Source of the DNA: JAAOII01 sp965207705
GTDB lineage: Bacteria > Pseudomonadota > Gammaproteobacteria > CBDBNL01 > JAAOII01
DNA: 64,000 nt
Reading direction: 5' to 3'
Assembly: GCA_965207705.1 (NCBI GenBank)
Contig: OZ242292.1
Location: forward strand, 1,922,001 to 1,986,000
Shown here one piece after another: positions 1 to 7,773 of this stretch. Each line of letters begins with the position of its first letter. Within the stretch, counting starts at the first letter, position 1. The position numbers and the translations under genes are program-made. A model generated the notes under the pieces. The model was not told the origin of the DNA. It worked only from the letters and a program-made list of their open reading frames with translations, and searched no databases.

Positions 1-141
1 AACTGTGGGTATAAATCTTATACCTGCTGCTGGAAAAATATCCAGCGCATCCATATAAGCAGAACCTACTATACCGAATATATTCTTTACTTTGCGTGAA
101 GCAAGTACTTCGACAAAAGCTTCGCTTGGTGTCATTTTCAT
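1..141 (-). CDS. xsc: Sulfoacetaldehyde acetyltransferase, N-terminal 47 codons (cut by window edge)
   Basis: Reading the reverse strand from the ATG at 141 gives 47 codons that run off the left edge. They begin MKMTPSEAFVEVL and continue with NIFGIVGSAYMDALDIFPA and GIRFIP. This is the characteristic amino terminus of Xsc, a thiamine-diphosphate enzyme that converts sulfoacetaldehyde plus phosphate into acetyl phosphate and sulfite. The gene starts 29 bases downstream of the ald stop on the same strand, so the two are probably co-transcribed. A second in-frame ATG two codons later is a possible alternative start. In known taurine pathways, taurine-pyruvate aminotransferase makes sulfoacetaldehyde and alanine, Xsc splits the former and Ald regenerates pyruvate from the latter. 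The assignment rests on the N-terminus only. Confidence 0.85.
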   Translation of the reverse strand, partial: MKMTPSEAFVEVLASRKVKNIFGIVGSAYMDALDIFPAAGIRFIPTV

Positions 142-170
142 TTAATTTACCTTTTATAGTTAGTAATTAG

Positions 171-1295
171 TTATGTGATTTGCGATAGTATATCGCTCGT
201 TTTCCTATAAGGAATCTCTTGCGCATCTGCAACTGCACGATAGGTCACTTCTCCTTTATGAATATTGAGACCTTCCGCGAAATAAGGGTCGTCCTTTAAA
301 GCTTTGACATAGCCCTTATTAGCTAAGTTAATTGCAAATGGCAGGGTGACATTATTTAGCGCCATAGAAGATGTTCTTGAAACCATTCCAGGCATATTGG
401 TTACACAGTAATGAATAACTTCATCAACTATGTAGGTAGGGTCAGAGTGGGTAGTGGGGCGTGATGTTTCCATACAGCCCCCTTGGTCAATGGCAACATC
501 TACAAGAACGGAACCAGATTTCATATTCCTGACCATTTCTGCAGTAATCAACTTGGGAGCTACATCTCCAGGTATGAGAACCCCGCCTATCACTAAATCG
601 GCGTCGCGGACGTGTCTGCTGATATTACTGCTATTTGAGAAAACTGTCTGGATACTGGAACCATAACGACTTTCAATACTGCGCAAAGCATTAATATTAT
701 TATCTAGGATGAATACTTGAGCACCCATGCCAATAGCAATGGTTGCGGCATTTATCCCAACTATGCCGCCGCCAATAATGACTACTTTTGCAGCTCCCGT
801 TCCAGCAACTCCTCCCAATAGGACGCCACGCCCTTTGTTGATTTTTTCTAAACAATGGGCTCCAGCTTGTACCGATAGACGACCAGCAACTTCCGACATG
901 GGGGCAAGCAGAGGCAGGCCTCCTTGACGAGAAGTTATGGTTTCATAAGCAATGCATATAGCTCCGCTTTTGATTAAATCATCGGTCTGTTCTTTATCTG
1001 GCGCAAGATGTAAGTAAGTAAAAAGAATTTGGTCTTTCCTTAGCATCTTTCTTTCTTCTGCCAGTGGTTCTTTAACCTTGACTATCATCTCGGCTTGAGC
1101 AAAAATTTCTGCCGCCTGGTTAATAATCTTAGTACCGGCTTTAACATAGTCCTCATCCGCGAATCCTGCTCCGACTCCACAACTGGTTTCAGCAATAACG
1201 CTATGACCATTCTTGGTGAGTTCGGCTACGGAGCTGGGTAATAATCCTACTCTGTATTCATGATTCTTCATTTCTTTGGGTATTCCAATTAACAT
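171..1295 (-). CDS. ald: Alanine dehydrogenase
   Basis: NAD-dependent alanine dehydrogenase, which interconverts L-alanine and pyruvate plus ammonium in the cytoplasm. The 374-residue length is close to the usual ~371. Residues known as substrate-binding or catalytic in the family occur at their canonical positions: Arg15, Lys75, His96 and Asp270. The Rossmann glycine motif GGGIVGIN spans 175-182. It lies just upstream of xsc on the same strand. In taurine degradation Ald recycles the alanine formed by taurine-pyruvate aminotransferase, so a dedicated role there is likely (inference). A TATAAT at 1326-1321 on the minus strand is a candidate -10 about 25 bases before the start. Confidence 0.95.
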   Translation of the reverse strand: MLIGIPKEMKNHEYRVGLLPSSVAELTKNGHSVIAETSCGVGAGFADEDYVKAGTKIINQAAEIFAQAEMIVKVKEPLAEERKMLRKDQILFTYLHLAPDKEQTDDLIKSGAICIAYETITSRQGGLPLLAPMSEVAGRLSVQAGAHCLEKINKGRGVLLGGVAGTGAAKVVIIGGGIVGINAATIAIGMGAQVFILDNNINALRSIESRYGSSIQTVFSNSSNISRHVRDADLVIGGVLIPGDVAPKLITAEMVRNMKSGSVLVDVAIDQGGCMETSRPTTHSDPTYIVDEVIHYCVTNMPGMVSRTSSMALNNVTLPFAINLANKGYVKALKDDPYFAEGLNIHKGEVTYRAVADAQEIPYRKTSDILSQIT

Positions 1296-1421
1296 AATTA
1301 TTAAAGTGTTAGTTAAGCAAATTATATATCACAATAACTGCAATTATGGGGGAGATTTATATTATATTTTAATTAAAATATTAGATTATTTAAAGTGCTT
1401 TTTTATAGCAATTATGCTCAA

Positions 1422-2627
1422 TTATGCTACAGAGTAGCGGCTTTCCTTAATAGGAAAATGTAGTACCGCCGCTACAAAACCCATAATAATAGCAAGCCAC
1501 CACATATATTCGTAACTGCCTGTCAAGTCATAGAAAAAACCTCCCAACCAAGCTCCTAAAAAAGAACCAATCTGATGAGAGAAAAAGACAAAACCATAGA
1601 GCATGGACATATAGGCGGTGCCAAAAAAATGAGCTACCAAGCCACTGGTTAAAGGGACGGTCCCTAGCCACAGGAAACCTAAAGCCGAACTAAACACCAG
1701 AGCACTAAATACTGTGGGTGGAGATAATATAAAAATAATCATTACTATGGAGCGCAGTATATATAGAATGGTGAGGGAATTCTTTTTGCTGTATCTACCA
1801 CCCGCCCAACCACAAAATAAAGTACCAGCTATATTAAAAAGACCTATCAAAGAAAGGCACCAGGCAGCTATGTGCGGAGGAATATCATAGTCCGCAAGAT
1901 AACCTGGCAGATGAGTGGCAACAAATACTACTTGGAGACCGCATACAAGAAACCCTCCAGTAAGCAGAATATAGTCATAATTAGTCAACGCTGTTATGAG
2001 TACTTTTTTAAGAGATGGCTTGTTTTTTGTGGAGGAGGGTGCGGTGATAATATCTCGCTGCTTGATGGCAAAAGCAGCGGGTAGCATGGTTGCGGCGGCA
2101 ATTCCTGCTAGAATTGCGAAAGTAAGTGACCAGCCGAATTGTGCGGCAAGTCCTTGGCTAATGGGCACCAAAGCAAACTGTCCAAAAGAACCTCCAGCAG
2201 AACCTATTCCCAATGCCATTGACCTTTTATGTGGCGGCACGCTTTTGCCAATTGCACCCAATGATACAGAGAAGCCAGCTCCCGCCAAACCAATCCCCAC
2301 CAAGATCTGCCCGCTAAACAAACCAAGCGGGGTTGCTAAGAACATAATTAATAACCCTAAGCTATAGATTATTGAACCCCATATCGCAACTCTGCCACAG
2401 CCATAGCGATCTGCAATGCCACCAAAAAGCGGAGAGCATAGCCCCCAGAATAGATTTTGTACTGCAATAGCAAAACCAAAAAACTCTCTGCCGCCAGAAT
2501 TAATTTCGGTAAAACTTGGCATATATAAGCCAAATGTCTGCCTGAGCCCCATGGTCAAGCTAATTAACAACGAAGCTGCAATAATGATTATCCAGTAAGA
2601 ATTTGAGAGAGATGACTTAGTGTTCAT
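1422..2627 (-). CDS. MFS transporter, oxalate/formate antiporter or monocarboxylate type
   Basis: 401-residue inner-membrane protein with about twelve hydrophobic segments. An MFS loop-2 motif, GGIADRYG, lies in the first half. The N-terminal TMGLRQTFGLYMPSF resembles MFS members in the OFA/monocarboxylate branch. The substrate cannot be read from the sequence. Being next to ald-xsc on the same strand makes a carboxylate or sulfur compound from that pathway possible, but this is only context. The gene has its own probable promoter: TATAAT at 2640-2635 on the minus strand, seven bases before the ATG, with a (CCT)n tract just upstream. Confidence 0.8.
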   Translation of the reverse strand: MNTKSSLSNSYWIIIIAASLLISLTMGLRQTFGLYMPSFTEINSGGREFFGFAIAVQNLFWGLCSPLFGGIADRYGCGRVAIWGSIIYSLGLLIMFLATPLGLFSGQILVGIGLAGAGFSVSLGAIGKSVPPHKRSMALGIGSAGGSFGQFALVPISQGLAAQFGWSLTFAILAGIAAATMLPAAFAIKQRDIITAPSSTKNKPSLKKVLITALTNYDYILLTGGFLVCGLQVVFVATHLPGYLADYDIPPHIAAWCLSLIGLFNIAGTLFCGWAGGRYSKKNSLTILYILRSIVMIIFILSPPTVFSALVFSSALGFLWLGTVPLTSGLVAHFFGTAYMSMLYGFVFFSHQIGSFLGAWLGGFFYDLTGSYEYMWWLAIIMGFVAAVLHFPIKESRYSVA

Positions 2628-2656
2628 AGCAGTTATTATAATGGAATTTGTTTGCT

Positions 2657-2673
2657 TCCTCCTCCTCCTCCTA
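2657..2673. repeat. CCT trinucleotide tract in the MFS / FkbM intergenic region
   Basis: Five or so tandem TCC/CCT units, read as GGA repeats on the minus strand. They sit directly upstream of the -10-like TATAAT of the MFS gene, where a -35 element would be expected. Confidence 0.7.
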
Positions 2674-2678
2674 CATAC

Positions 2679-2713
2679 ACTCAGAGTCCAATATGTATCT
2701 GAGTTTGTGCAAT
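2679..2713. repeat. 35-bp dispersed repeat, copy 1
   Basis: A 35-base segment recurs at 58204-58238 with only three differences, all in the last eleven bases. It contains the inverted arms CTCAGA and TCTGAG around a 12-base centre. Copy 2 lies between a transposase relic and a gene relic, so this may be the end of a small mobile element. The element is not identified. Confidence 0.6.
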
Positions 2714-2851
2714 ATTCAAAAACATGGTTCTGATAGGCAAGCGTAGTCCTGTGGAGATTACTTGACTATTTATAATATTATTTTGGTATAGTACTTATAA
2801 ATATTGTTCCAATCAAAATATAATGCATTTATATTATAAAATGCCTACGCT

Positions 2852-3745
2852 ATGAGGATTAGATTTCTACATTATAAATTAAAGGCAGCCAGCATAAAAG
2901 CAATTAGATGGTGTTATTGGTCTTCAATGAGGGCCATTGAATGGTTTCAATGGTTTTCATTAACATGCATATTTATGATATTGAAACCTGTGGAGCCATT
3001 ATTAACAAAAAGATTTATTTTATTATCGCAGTTAGTTAAAATGTTGAGACCAGTTAAAACTAATCATAATCTCATCCGTATAGGTGGCGAGGCAGATGGA
3101 GGATACTTGATTCCAGATGATATCAAGGGGATCACAGGTTGTTTTTCCCCAGGCGTTTCTGGTGTAGCAGATTTTGAATATTCTATAGCAAGTCAAGGCA
3201 TCAAATGTTTTCTAGCAGATTATTCGGTTGAAGAACCACCTTTGAAGCATAAGTTATTTCATTTTGATAAAAAATATCTGGGTTCTCAAAATAATTCAGA
3301 GTATATGAATATAGATAGTTGGATAAATAAATATTGTTCCAATAAAAGCGAGTTTATATTACAGATGGATATTGAAGGGGGAGAATATGAAGTAATTAAT
3401 GATATAAGTGTTGACAATCTCTGTAAATTTAGAATATTAGTTATAGAATTTCATTTTTTGAATAGATTACTTTTTAGGGGAATAACTTCAAAAGGATTTA
3501 GACAAATTTATTCCTCATTTGAAAAATTAGTTAAATATTTTGAAGTGGTTCATATCCACCCCAACAATAATTGCCATGCTATCTCACGATATGGATATAC
3601 ATTTCCTCAGTTTTTGGAAATAACTTTTTTACGGAAAGACAGGATAAGCACAAGAACACCAGCCACTGATTTCCCGCATCACCTAGATAGAAAAAATGTA
3701 GCCAACAGGGCAGACATAATTTTACCTAAGTGCTGGTATGAATAA
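2852..3745 (+). CDS. FkbM-family methyltransferase
   Basis: 297 residues. The central part has GGEADGGYLIPDD, then CFSPGVSGVADFE, and an acidic strand FILQMDIEGGEYEV followed by ILVIEFH. This is the FkbM/methyltransferase_21 pattern, with an S-adenosylmethionine-binding Rossmann core and a D-x-E-G-x-E motif. The N-terminal ~70 residues hold a hydrophobic stretch (SLTCIFMIL) and are not conserved in the family as far as I can tell. The gene overlaps the next glycosyltransferase by eight bases, so it probably methylates a sugar of the same polysaccharide (inference). A TTGACT at 2762-2767 with TATAGT at 2787-2792 is a weak candidate promoter with a 19-base spacer. Confidence 0.7.
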   Translation: MRIRFLHYKLKAASIKAIRWCYWSSMRAIEWFQWFSLTCIFMILKPVEPLLTKRFILLSQLVKMLRPVKTNHNLIRIGGEADGGYLIPDDIKGITGCFSPGVSGVADFEYSIASQGIKCFLADYSVEEPPLKHKLFHFDKKYLGSQNNSEYMNIDSWINKYCSNKSEFILQMDIEGGEYEVINDISVDNLCKFRILVIEFHFLNRLLFRGITSKGFRQIYSSFEKLVKYFEVVHIHPNNNCHAISRYGYTFPQFLEITFLRKDRISTRTPATDFPHHLDRKNVANRADIILPKCWYE

Positions 3746-4715
3746 TAACAACATGAAACAGAGTAATACTCCTAAAGTAAGCGTTTTAATGTCGGCATAT
3801 AATTGTGCTGAGTATTTAGCGGAAGCAATTGAAAGTATCCTCAATCAAACTTTTAATGATTATGAATTCATAATTATTAATAATGCTTCCCCTGATAATT
3901 GTATTGATATTATTAGACATTATGCTAAGTTAGATGCAAAAATAAGGGTAATTAATAACACAAAAAATATATCTTATGGTGCAGTTCAACAGCAATTACT
4001 TGAAGAAGCTAAGGGAGAATATTTAGCTTTTGCCTACGGTGATGATATTTATATGCCAGAGAGGTTGACTAAGCAAGCTGAATATCTTGATAATCACCCA
4101 AATATAGGTTTATTATCTGCGAGATACTATATGTTTGGTGCAAAAAAAGCACCTGGTGCACCTGATCATGCACTTGATGATCACTACATTAAATCATTTT
4201 TGTTATCTAGGACAGTTATGTTTATTCCATCTACTATGTTAAGAAGTTCGTTAGTTCATACACATGGATTAAGAATGAATATTCATTTAATAGCTGCTGC
4301 TGATTTTCAGTTTTTTGTTGATGCTGCAGGTATTACAGAGTTAGCAGTGCTTTCGGATATTCTATCTGGTTGGAGAACACATGATAAACAGAATACTGTA
4401 ACTTTGGAGAAAGAGACATATCAAGAGCATTATGATATAGTTAGTTTGCATCTTAATAAATTGGGCATCAAAGCAGATAAAAAGACACTTGATGTTTTTT
4501 CTTTTCCGTATGAGTATGACTGCTTAACTGTTAGAGAATCGCTGAGATTTTGTAAATTTATTTTATCAATAGCATCCATTAATAATTTTTATGGATATTC
4601 TGGAGTTAGTAATGGATTTATGCAAGAGTGGGAAGAAAGGATAAAAGAAAAATGTCCTCACTATATTTATAAATTTTTTAGATTACTATTTTTGTCAAAA
4701 AGAAGAATACAGTGA
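3738..4715 (+). CDS. GT2 family glycosyltransferase, copy A
   Basis: 325-residue GT-A fold glycosyltransferase. The start PKVSVLMSAYN and EAIESILNQTF with FIIINNAS is the nucleotide-sugar binding half. An acidic pair in AYGDDIYMPERL stands where the metal-binding DxD lies. It is closely similar along its whole length to the gene at 6687-7652, including the C-terminal FYGYSGVSNGFMQEWEERI segment. It overlaps FkbM upstream by eight bases and rfbF downstream by four (GTGA), so it is inside a plus-strand operon. Substrate and linkage are unknown. It is part of a duplicated unit described in the findings. Confidence 0.88.
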   Translation: MNNNNMKQSNTPKVSVLMSAYNCAEYLAEAIESILNQTFNDYEFIIINNASPDNCIDIIRHYAKLDAKIRVINNTKNISYGAVQQQLLEEAKGEYLAFAYGDDIYMPERLTKQAEYLDNHPNIGLLSARYYMFGAKKAPGAPDHALDDHYIKSFLLSRTVMFIPSTMLRSSLVHTHGLRMNIHLIAAADFQFFVDAAGITELAVLSDILSGWRTHDKQNTVTLEKETYQEHYDIVSLHLNKLGIKADKKTLDVFSFPYEYDCLTVRESLRFCKFILSIASINNFYGYSGVSNGFMQEWEERIKEKCPHYIYKFFRLLFLSKRRIQ

Positions 4716-5488
4716 AAGCAGTAATTTTAGCAGGGGGATTAGGCACGCGCATAAGCGAAGAGACATCGGTTATTCCAAAACCGATGGTTGAGATAGGTAA
4801 TAGGCCTATACTCTGGCATATTATGAAGATTTATTCACATTACGGGATTAACGATTTCATTATTTGTTTGGGTTACAAAAGTGAAATCATAAAGGAATAC
4901 TTTCTCAACTATAAATCTAAGGTTGGGGATATCACTATTAATACTCAAGATGAAAAGGTTACTTTTCATTATGATAGAGCAGAGCCATGGCAAATATCTT
5001 TGATTGATACAGGAGCGGACTCTATGACGGGAGGGAGAATTAAGAGAATTAAACAACATATTCAAGCTGAAGAAGCTTTTTGCCTTACTTATGGCGATGG
5101 TTTATGTGATGTGAATATCAGTGATTTAATAAAATTTCATTTTAATCAAGGCACTCTTGCCACACTTACCGCTATTTCTCCGCCAGAGAGATTTGGTGTG
5201 TTAGAAATTAAGGAAGATAATAAGATTACTAAATTCAAAGAAAAACCAGATGAGGGCAAGAACTACGTAAATGGAGGATTCTTTGTGCTATCACCCAAAG
5301 TGCTGAACTATATTGATAATGACGCCACTATATGGGAGAAAGAGTCGTTAGCTAAGCTAGCACAGAATGGAGAACTCAGCGCTTATCGGCATAATGGATT
5401 TTGGCAGTGTATGGACACATTAAGAGATAAGCATTATTTAAACCAAATATGGGATAGTGGCAATGTCCCTTGGAAAGTATTTAAATAA
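4712..5488 (+). CDS. rfbF: Glucose-1-phosphate cytidylyltransferase
   Basis: 258 residues, the normal length. It makes CDP-glucose from CTP and glucose 1-phosphate, the first step to CDP-3,6-dideoxyhexoses. The nucleotidyltransferase motif MKAVILAGGLGTRISEET with PKPMVEIGNRPILWHIM opens the protein. CLTYGDGLCDVN carries the metal-binding aspartates, and the C-terminal GFWQCMDTLRDK is typical of RfbF. The start is GTG in a GTGA overlap with the preceding glycosyltransferase. A decayed second copy lies at 7644-7769. Downstream steps are encoded on the opposite strand at 7774-11071. Confidence 0.95.
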   Translation: MKAVILAGGLGTRISEETSVIPKPMVEIGNRPILWHIMKIYSHYGINDFIICLGYKSEIIKEYFLNYKSKVGDITINTQDEKVTFHYDRAEPWQISLIDTGADSMTGGRIKRIKQHIQAEEAFCLTYGDGLCDVNISDLIKFHFNQGTLATLTAISPPERFGVLEIKEDNKITKFKEKPDEGKNYVNGGFFVLSPKVLNYIDNDATIWEKESLAKLAQNGELSAYRHNGFWQCMDTLRDKHYLNQIWDSGNVPWKVFK

Positions 5489-5500
5489 TAATATTATATT

Positions 5501-6523
5501 ATGAGAGTTTTAGTTACTGGCAATCGTGGCTATATTGGTTCTGTACTAGTTCCATTGATGTTGAAGAATGACTATGAATTGACAGGGCTTGATACTGGCT
5601 TTTATGAAGGAGGAGGGTTGTGCGATGAAAATCTTGCCAGCATCAATTATATTAGGCAAGATATCCGCAATATTAGAAAAGAAGAATTAGCAGGGTTTGA
5701 TGCCATTGTGCATCTTGCCGAATTATCAAATGATCCATTGGGGCAACTGGCTCCTCATATTACATATAAGATAAACCATGAAGGTGCTTGCCATCTGGCA
5801 AAATTAGCCAAAGCAAGTGGAATTAAAAGATTTATTTATATGTCTTCTTGCAGTGTTTATGGGATTGCAGAAGGAATTGTTGATGAACTATCGCCGATTA
5901 GTCCACAAACTGTTTATGCTGAATGTAAAGCGCTAGTGGAAAAGGAATTAAATAAATTGGCGGATGATGATTTTTCACCAACATTCCTCCGTTCTGCCAC
6001 TGTATATGGAGCATCGCCTCAGTTAAGGTTTGATACGGCAATTAATAATCTATGCGGTTTGGCTTGGACGAGCAAAGAAATAAAGCTAACCAGTGACGGT
6101 AGTCCATGGCGCCCTTTTATTCATGTTGAAGACCTGTGCAGAGTTATTATTGAACTTTTATCTATTGAACGCAATAAGATTCATAATCAGGTGTTTAATC
6201 TTGGCAAGTCGGAACATAATTATCAAATTAAAGATGTTGCTCATGCAATAGGTTCGGTATTCAATGAATGCGAAATAAATTTTGGGGCTAAAGACCCGGA
6301 TAATCGCAGCTATCAAGTTTCTTGTGATAAATTGGCAAGTATACTTGATGACTTCCAGTTTATATGGGATGTTGAAAAGGGGGTAAGGGAGTTGTATAAT
6401 TTATTTAGTGAGATTAATTTATCTGCAGACACCTTTAATTCCCGCTATCACACAAGATTGAAATGTTTAGAATATTTAATAAAGAATCAAAATCTAGACA
6501 GCAACTTCTTTTGGAAACTATGA
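5501..6523 (+). CDS. NAD-dependent epimerase/dehydratase (extended SDR)
   Basis: 340 residues. The N-terminal VTGNRGYIGS is the extended-SDR nucleotide motif, MSSCSVYG supplies the catalytic Ser/Thr strand and YAECK the Tyr-xxx-Lys pair. LRSATVYGASPQLRFD and WRPFIHVEDLCR are also typical of sugar-nucleotide epimerases. The gene is 12 bases after rfbF in the same operon. The substrate is probably an NDP-sugar of this locus, but which one cannot be told. The second unit of the duplication (6687-7769) has lost its equivalent. Confidence 0.85.
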   Translation: MRVLVTGNRGYIGSVLVPLMLKNDYELTGLDTGFYEGGGLCDENLASINYIRQDIRNIRKEELAGFDAIVHLAELSNDPLGQLAPHITYKINHEGACHLAKLAKASGIKRFIYMSSCSVYGIAEGIVDELSPISPQTVYAECKALVEKELNKLADDDFSPTFLRSATVYGASPQLRFDTAINNLCGLAWTSKEIKLTSDGSPWRPFIHVEDLCRVIIELLSIERNKIHNQVFNLGKSEHNYQIKDVAHAIGSVFNECEINFGAKDPDNRSYQVSCDKLASILDDFQFIWDVEKGVRELYNLFSEINLSADTFNSRYHTRLKCLEYLIKNQNLDSNFFWKL

Positions 6524-6536
6524 TCTATTTTGTTAA

Positions 6537-6612
6537 ATTAGTTTTTTGAAGTATTGTTTATAGAACTCTATAATTTCAAGTACTGTCATTTATATTTCTA
6601 AAGAAAAATGTA
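6537..6612 (-). pseudogene. Relic of the rfbG-like gene: 3' end joined to an internal piece
   Basis: Positions 6537-6573 match the last bases of the minus-strand dehydratase gene (from 7773 on), with a few changes. The match then jumps without a gap to the interior of the same gene (about 7964-8006), the remaining 6574-6612 matching there. The two pieces meet at a shared TCTATA, so about 160 bases were lost at a microhomology. This marks a former second copy of the gene downstream of the first unit. Confidence 0.75.
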
Positions 6613-6652
6613 TTGTAGCTTAAAAATATAACTTTATTGTAACTGATGATAT

Positions 6653-6680
6653 TTGTAATATTCATATGTAGAGATATAAT
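6653..6680 (+). promoter_or_regulatory. Promoter of glycosyltransferase copy B
   Basis: TTGTAA at 6653-6658, a 16-base spacer and TATAAT at 6675-6680. The ATG of the next gene begins at 6687, so a start point about seven bases after the -10 would fall on the start codon. There is no Shine-Dalgarno sequence. Confidence 0.55.
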
Positions 6681-6686
6681 GATAAT

Positions 6687-7652
6687 ATGAAACAGAGCAG
6701 CAAGCCTAAAGTAAGCGTATTAATGTCAGTATATTATAATTCTGCTGAGTATGCAGGAGAGGCAATTGAAAGCATCCTTACTCAGGAATATAAGAACTAT
6801 GAGTTTATTATTATGGATAATGCTTCTCCCTATAAATGTGCCGATATGATTGCTAGCTATGCAAAAAAGGATAAAAGAATTAGAGTTATTCGCAATGTTC
6901 AATGCAAAAATTTTGGTATTGTTCAACAACAGTTAATTGAGGAAGCTAGTGGTGAATATATGGCTTTTGCCCATTCCGATGACGTATATTTACCTGATAG
7001 GTTAGCTAAACAAGTTGAATATTTAGATAGCTATTCAGATGTCGGCTTATTGGCTTCTGGTTGTTACCACTTTGGGGAGGAAAAGCACGATCACATAGTA
7101 AGGCATAATGATCATGATATTAAGTCATTTTTGTTATCAGGGTCTGTGCTTCACATGTCATCTATTATAATCAGACGTTCATTGGTGGACTTGCATGGAT
7201 TAAGAATGACATCACATTTTGGGGGAGCTGATGATTATCAGTTTTTCGTTAGTGCTGCAGCTATTACAAACTTAGCTATTTTACCCAATATTTTATTTGG
7301 TTGGAGAAGACATGATAAGCAGGCCACTGAAATTTTAGGAGAAGAACTAGTAGCGGGCTATCGTTCAATAATCCTTTCACAACTTGATAAATTCGGCATA
7401 AAAATAAAAGAAAGAACACTTGTTACTTTTTCTGAGGCGCATCTGATTAATCGATTCACTGCTAAGGAATCGATGGAAATCTGTAAGTTGATTTTATCAA
7501 TAGCATCCATTAGTGACTTTTACGGATATTCTGGAGTTAGTGATAGATTTATGCAAGAGTGGAGAGGAATTATAAAAGCAAAATGTCCTCGCTATATTTA
7601 TGAAATTTTTAGATTAATACTTTTATCAAAAAGAAGCACAAAACGAAAGTAG
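6687..7652 (+). CDS. GT2 family glycosyltransferase, copy B
   Basis: 321 residues, paralogous to 3738-4715. PKVSVLMSVYYNSAEYAGEAI and FIIMDNASPYKCAD form the nucleotide-sugar half, and AHSDDVYLPDRL carries the acidic pair. The C-terminus FYGYSGVSDRFMQEW is nearly the same as in copy A. It has one extra residue near the start (YYN instead of YN) and differs most in the middle, which could mean a changed acceptor. The gene runs into a decayed rfbF fragment. It probably starts from its own promoter at 6653-6680, with little or no 5' leader. Confidence 0.87.
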   Translation: MKQSSKPKVSVLMSVYYNSAEYAGEAIESILTQEYKNYEFIIMDNASPYKCADMIASYAKKDKRIRVIRNVQCKNFGIVQQQLIEEASGEYMAFAHSDDVYLPDRLAKQVEYLDSYSDVGLLASGCYHFGEEKHDHIVRHNDHDIKSFLLSGSVLHMSSIIIRRSLVDLHGLRMTSHFGGADDYQFFVSAAAITNLAILPNILFGWRRHDKQATEILGEELVAGYRSIILSQLDKFGIKIKERTLVTFSEAHLINRFTAKESMEICKLILSIASISDFYGYSGVSDRFMQEWRGIIKAKCPRYIYEIFRLILLSKRSTKRK

Positions 7653-7769
7653 TAATTTCAAGATGAGAAAATTTTTTGCCTTACTTATAGCGATGGTTTA
7701 TGTGATGTTAATATCAATTATTTAATAAAGTTTCATTTTAATCAAGTGATTCTTGCCATACTTACCGCA
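7644..7769 (+). pseudogene. Relic of a second rfbF copy
   Basis: Positions 7644-7657 match the first codons of rfbF (from 4713). After a deletion, 7658-7769 match rfbF codons of about 5060-5172, covering the CLTYGDGLCDVN region, with several changes and in-frame stops. The remaining rfbF sequence is missing, and the relic abuts the 3' end of the dehydratase gene at 7774. It shows that a glycosyltransferase-rfbF pair was duplicated as a block. Confidence 0.85.
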
Positions 7770-7773
7770 TAAA

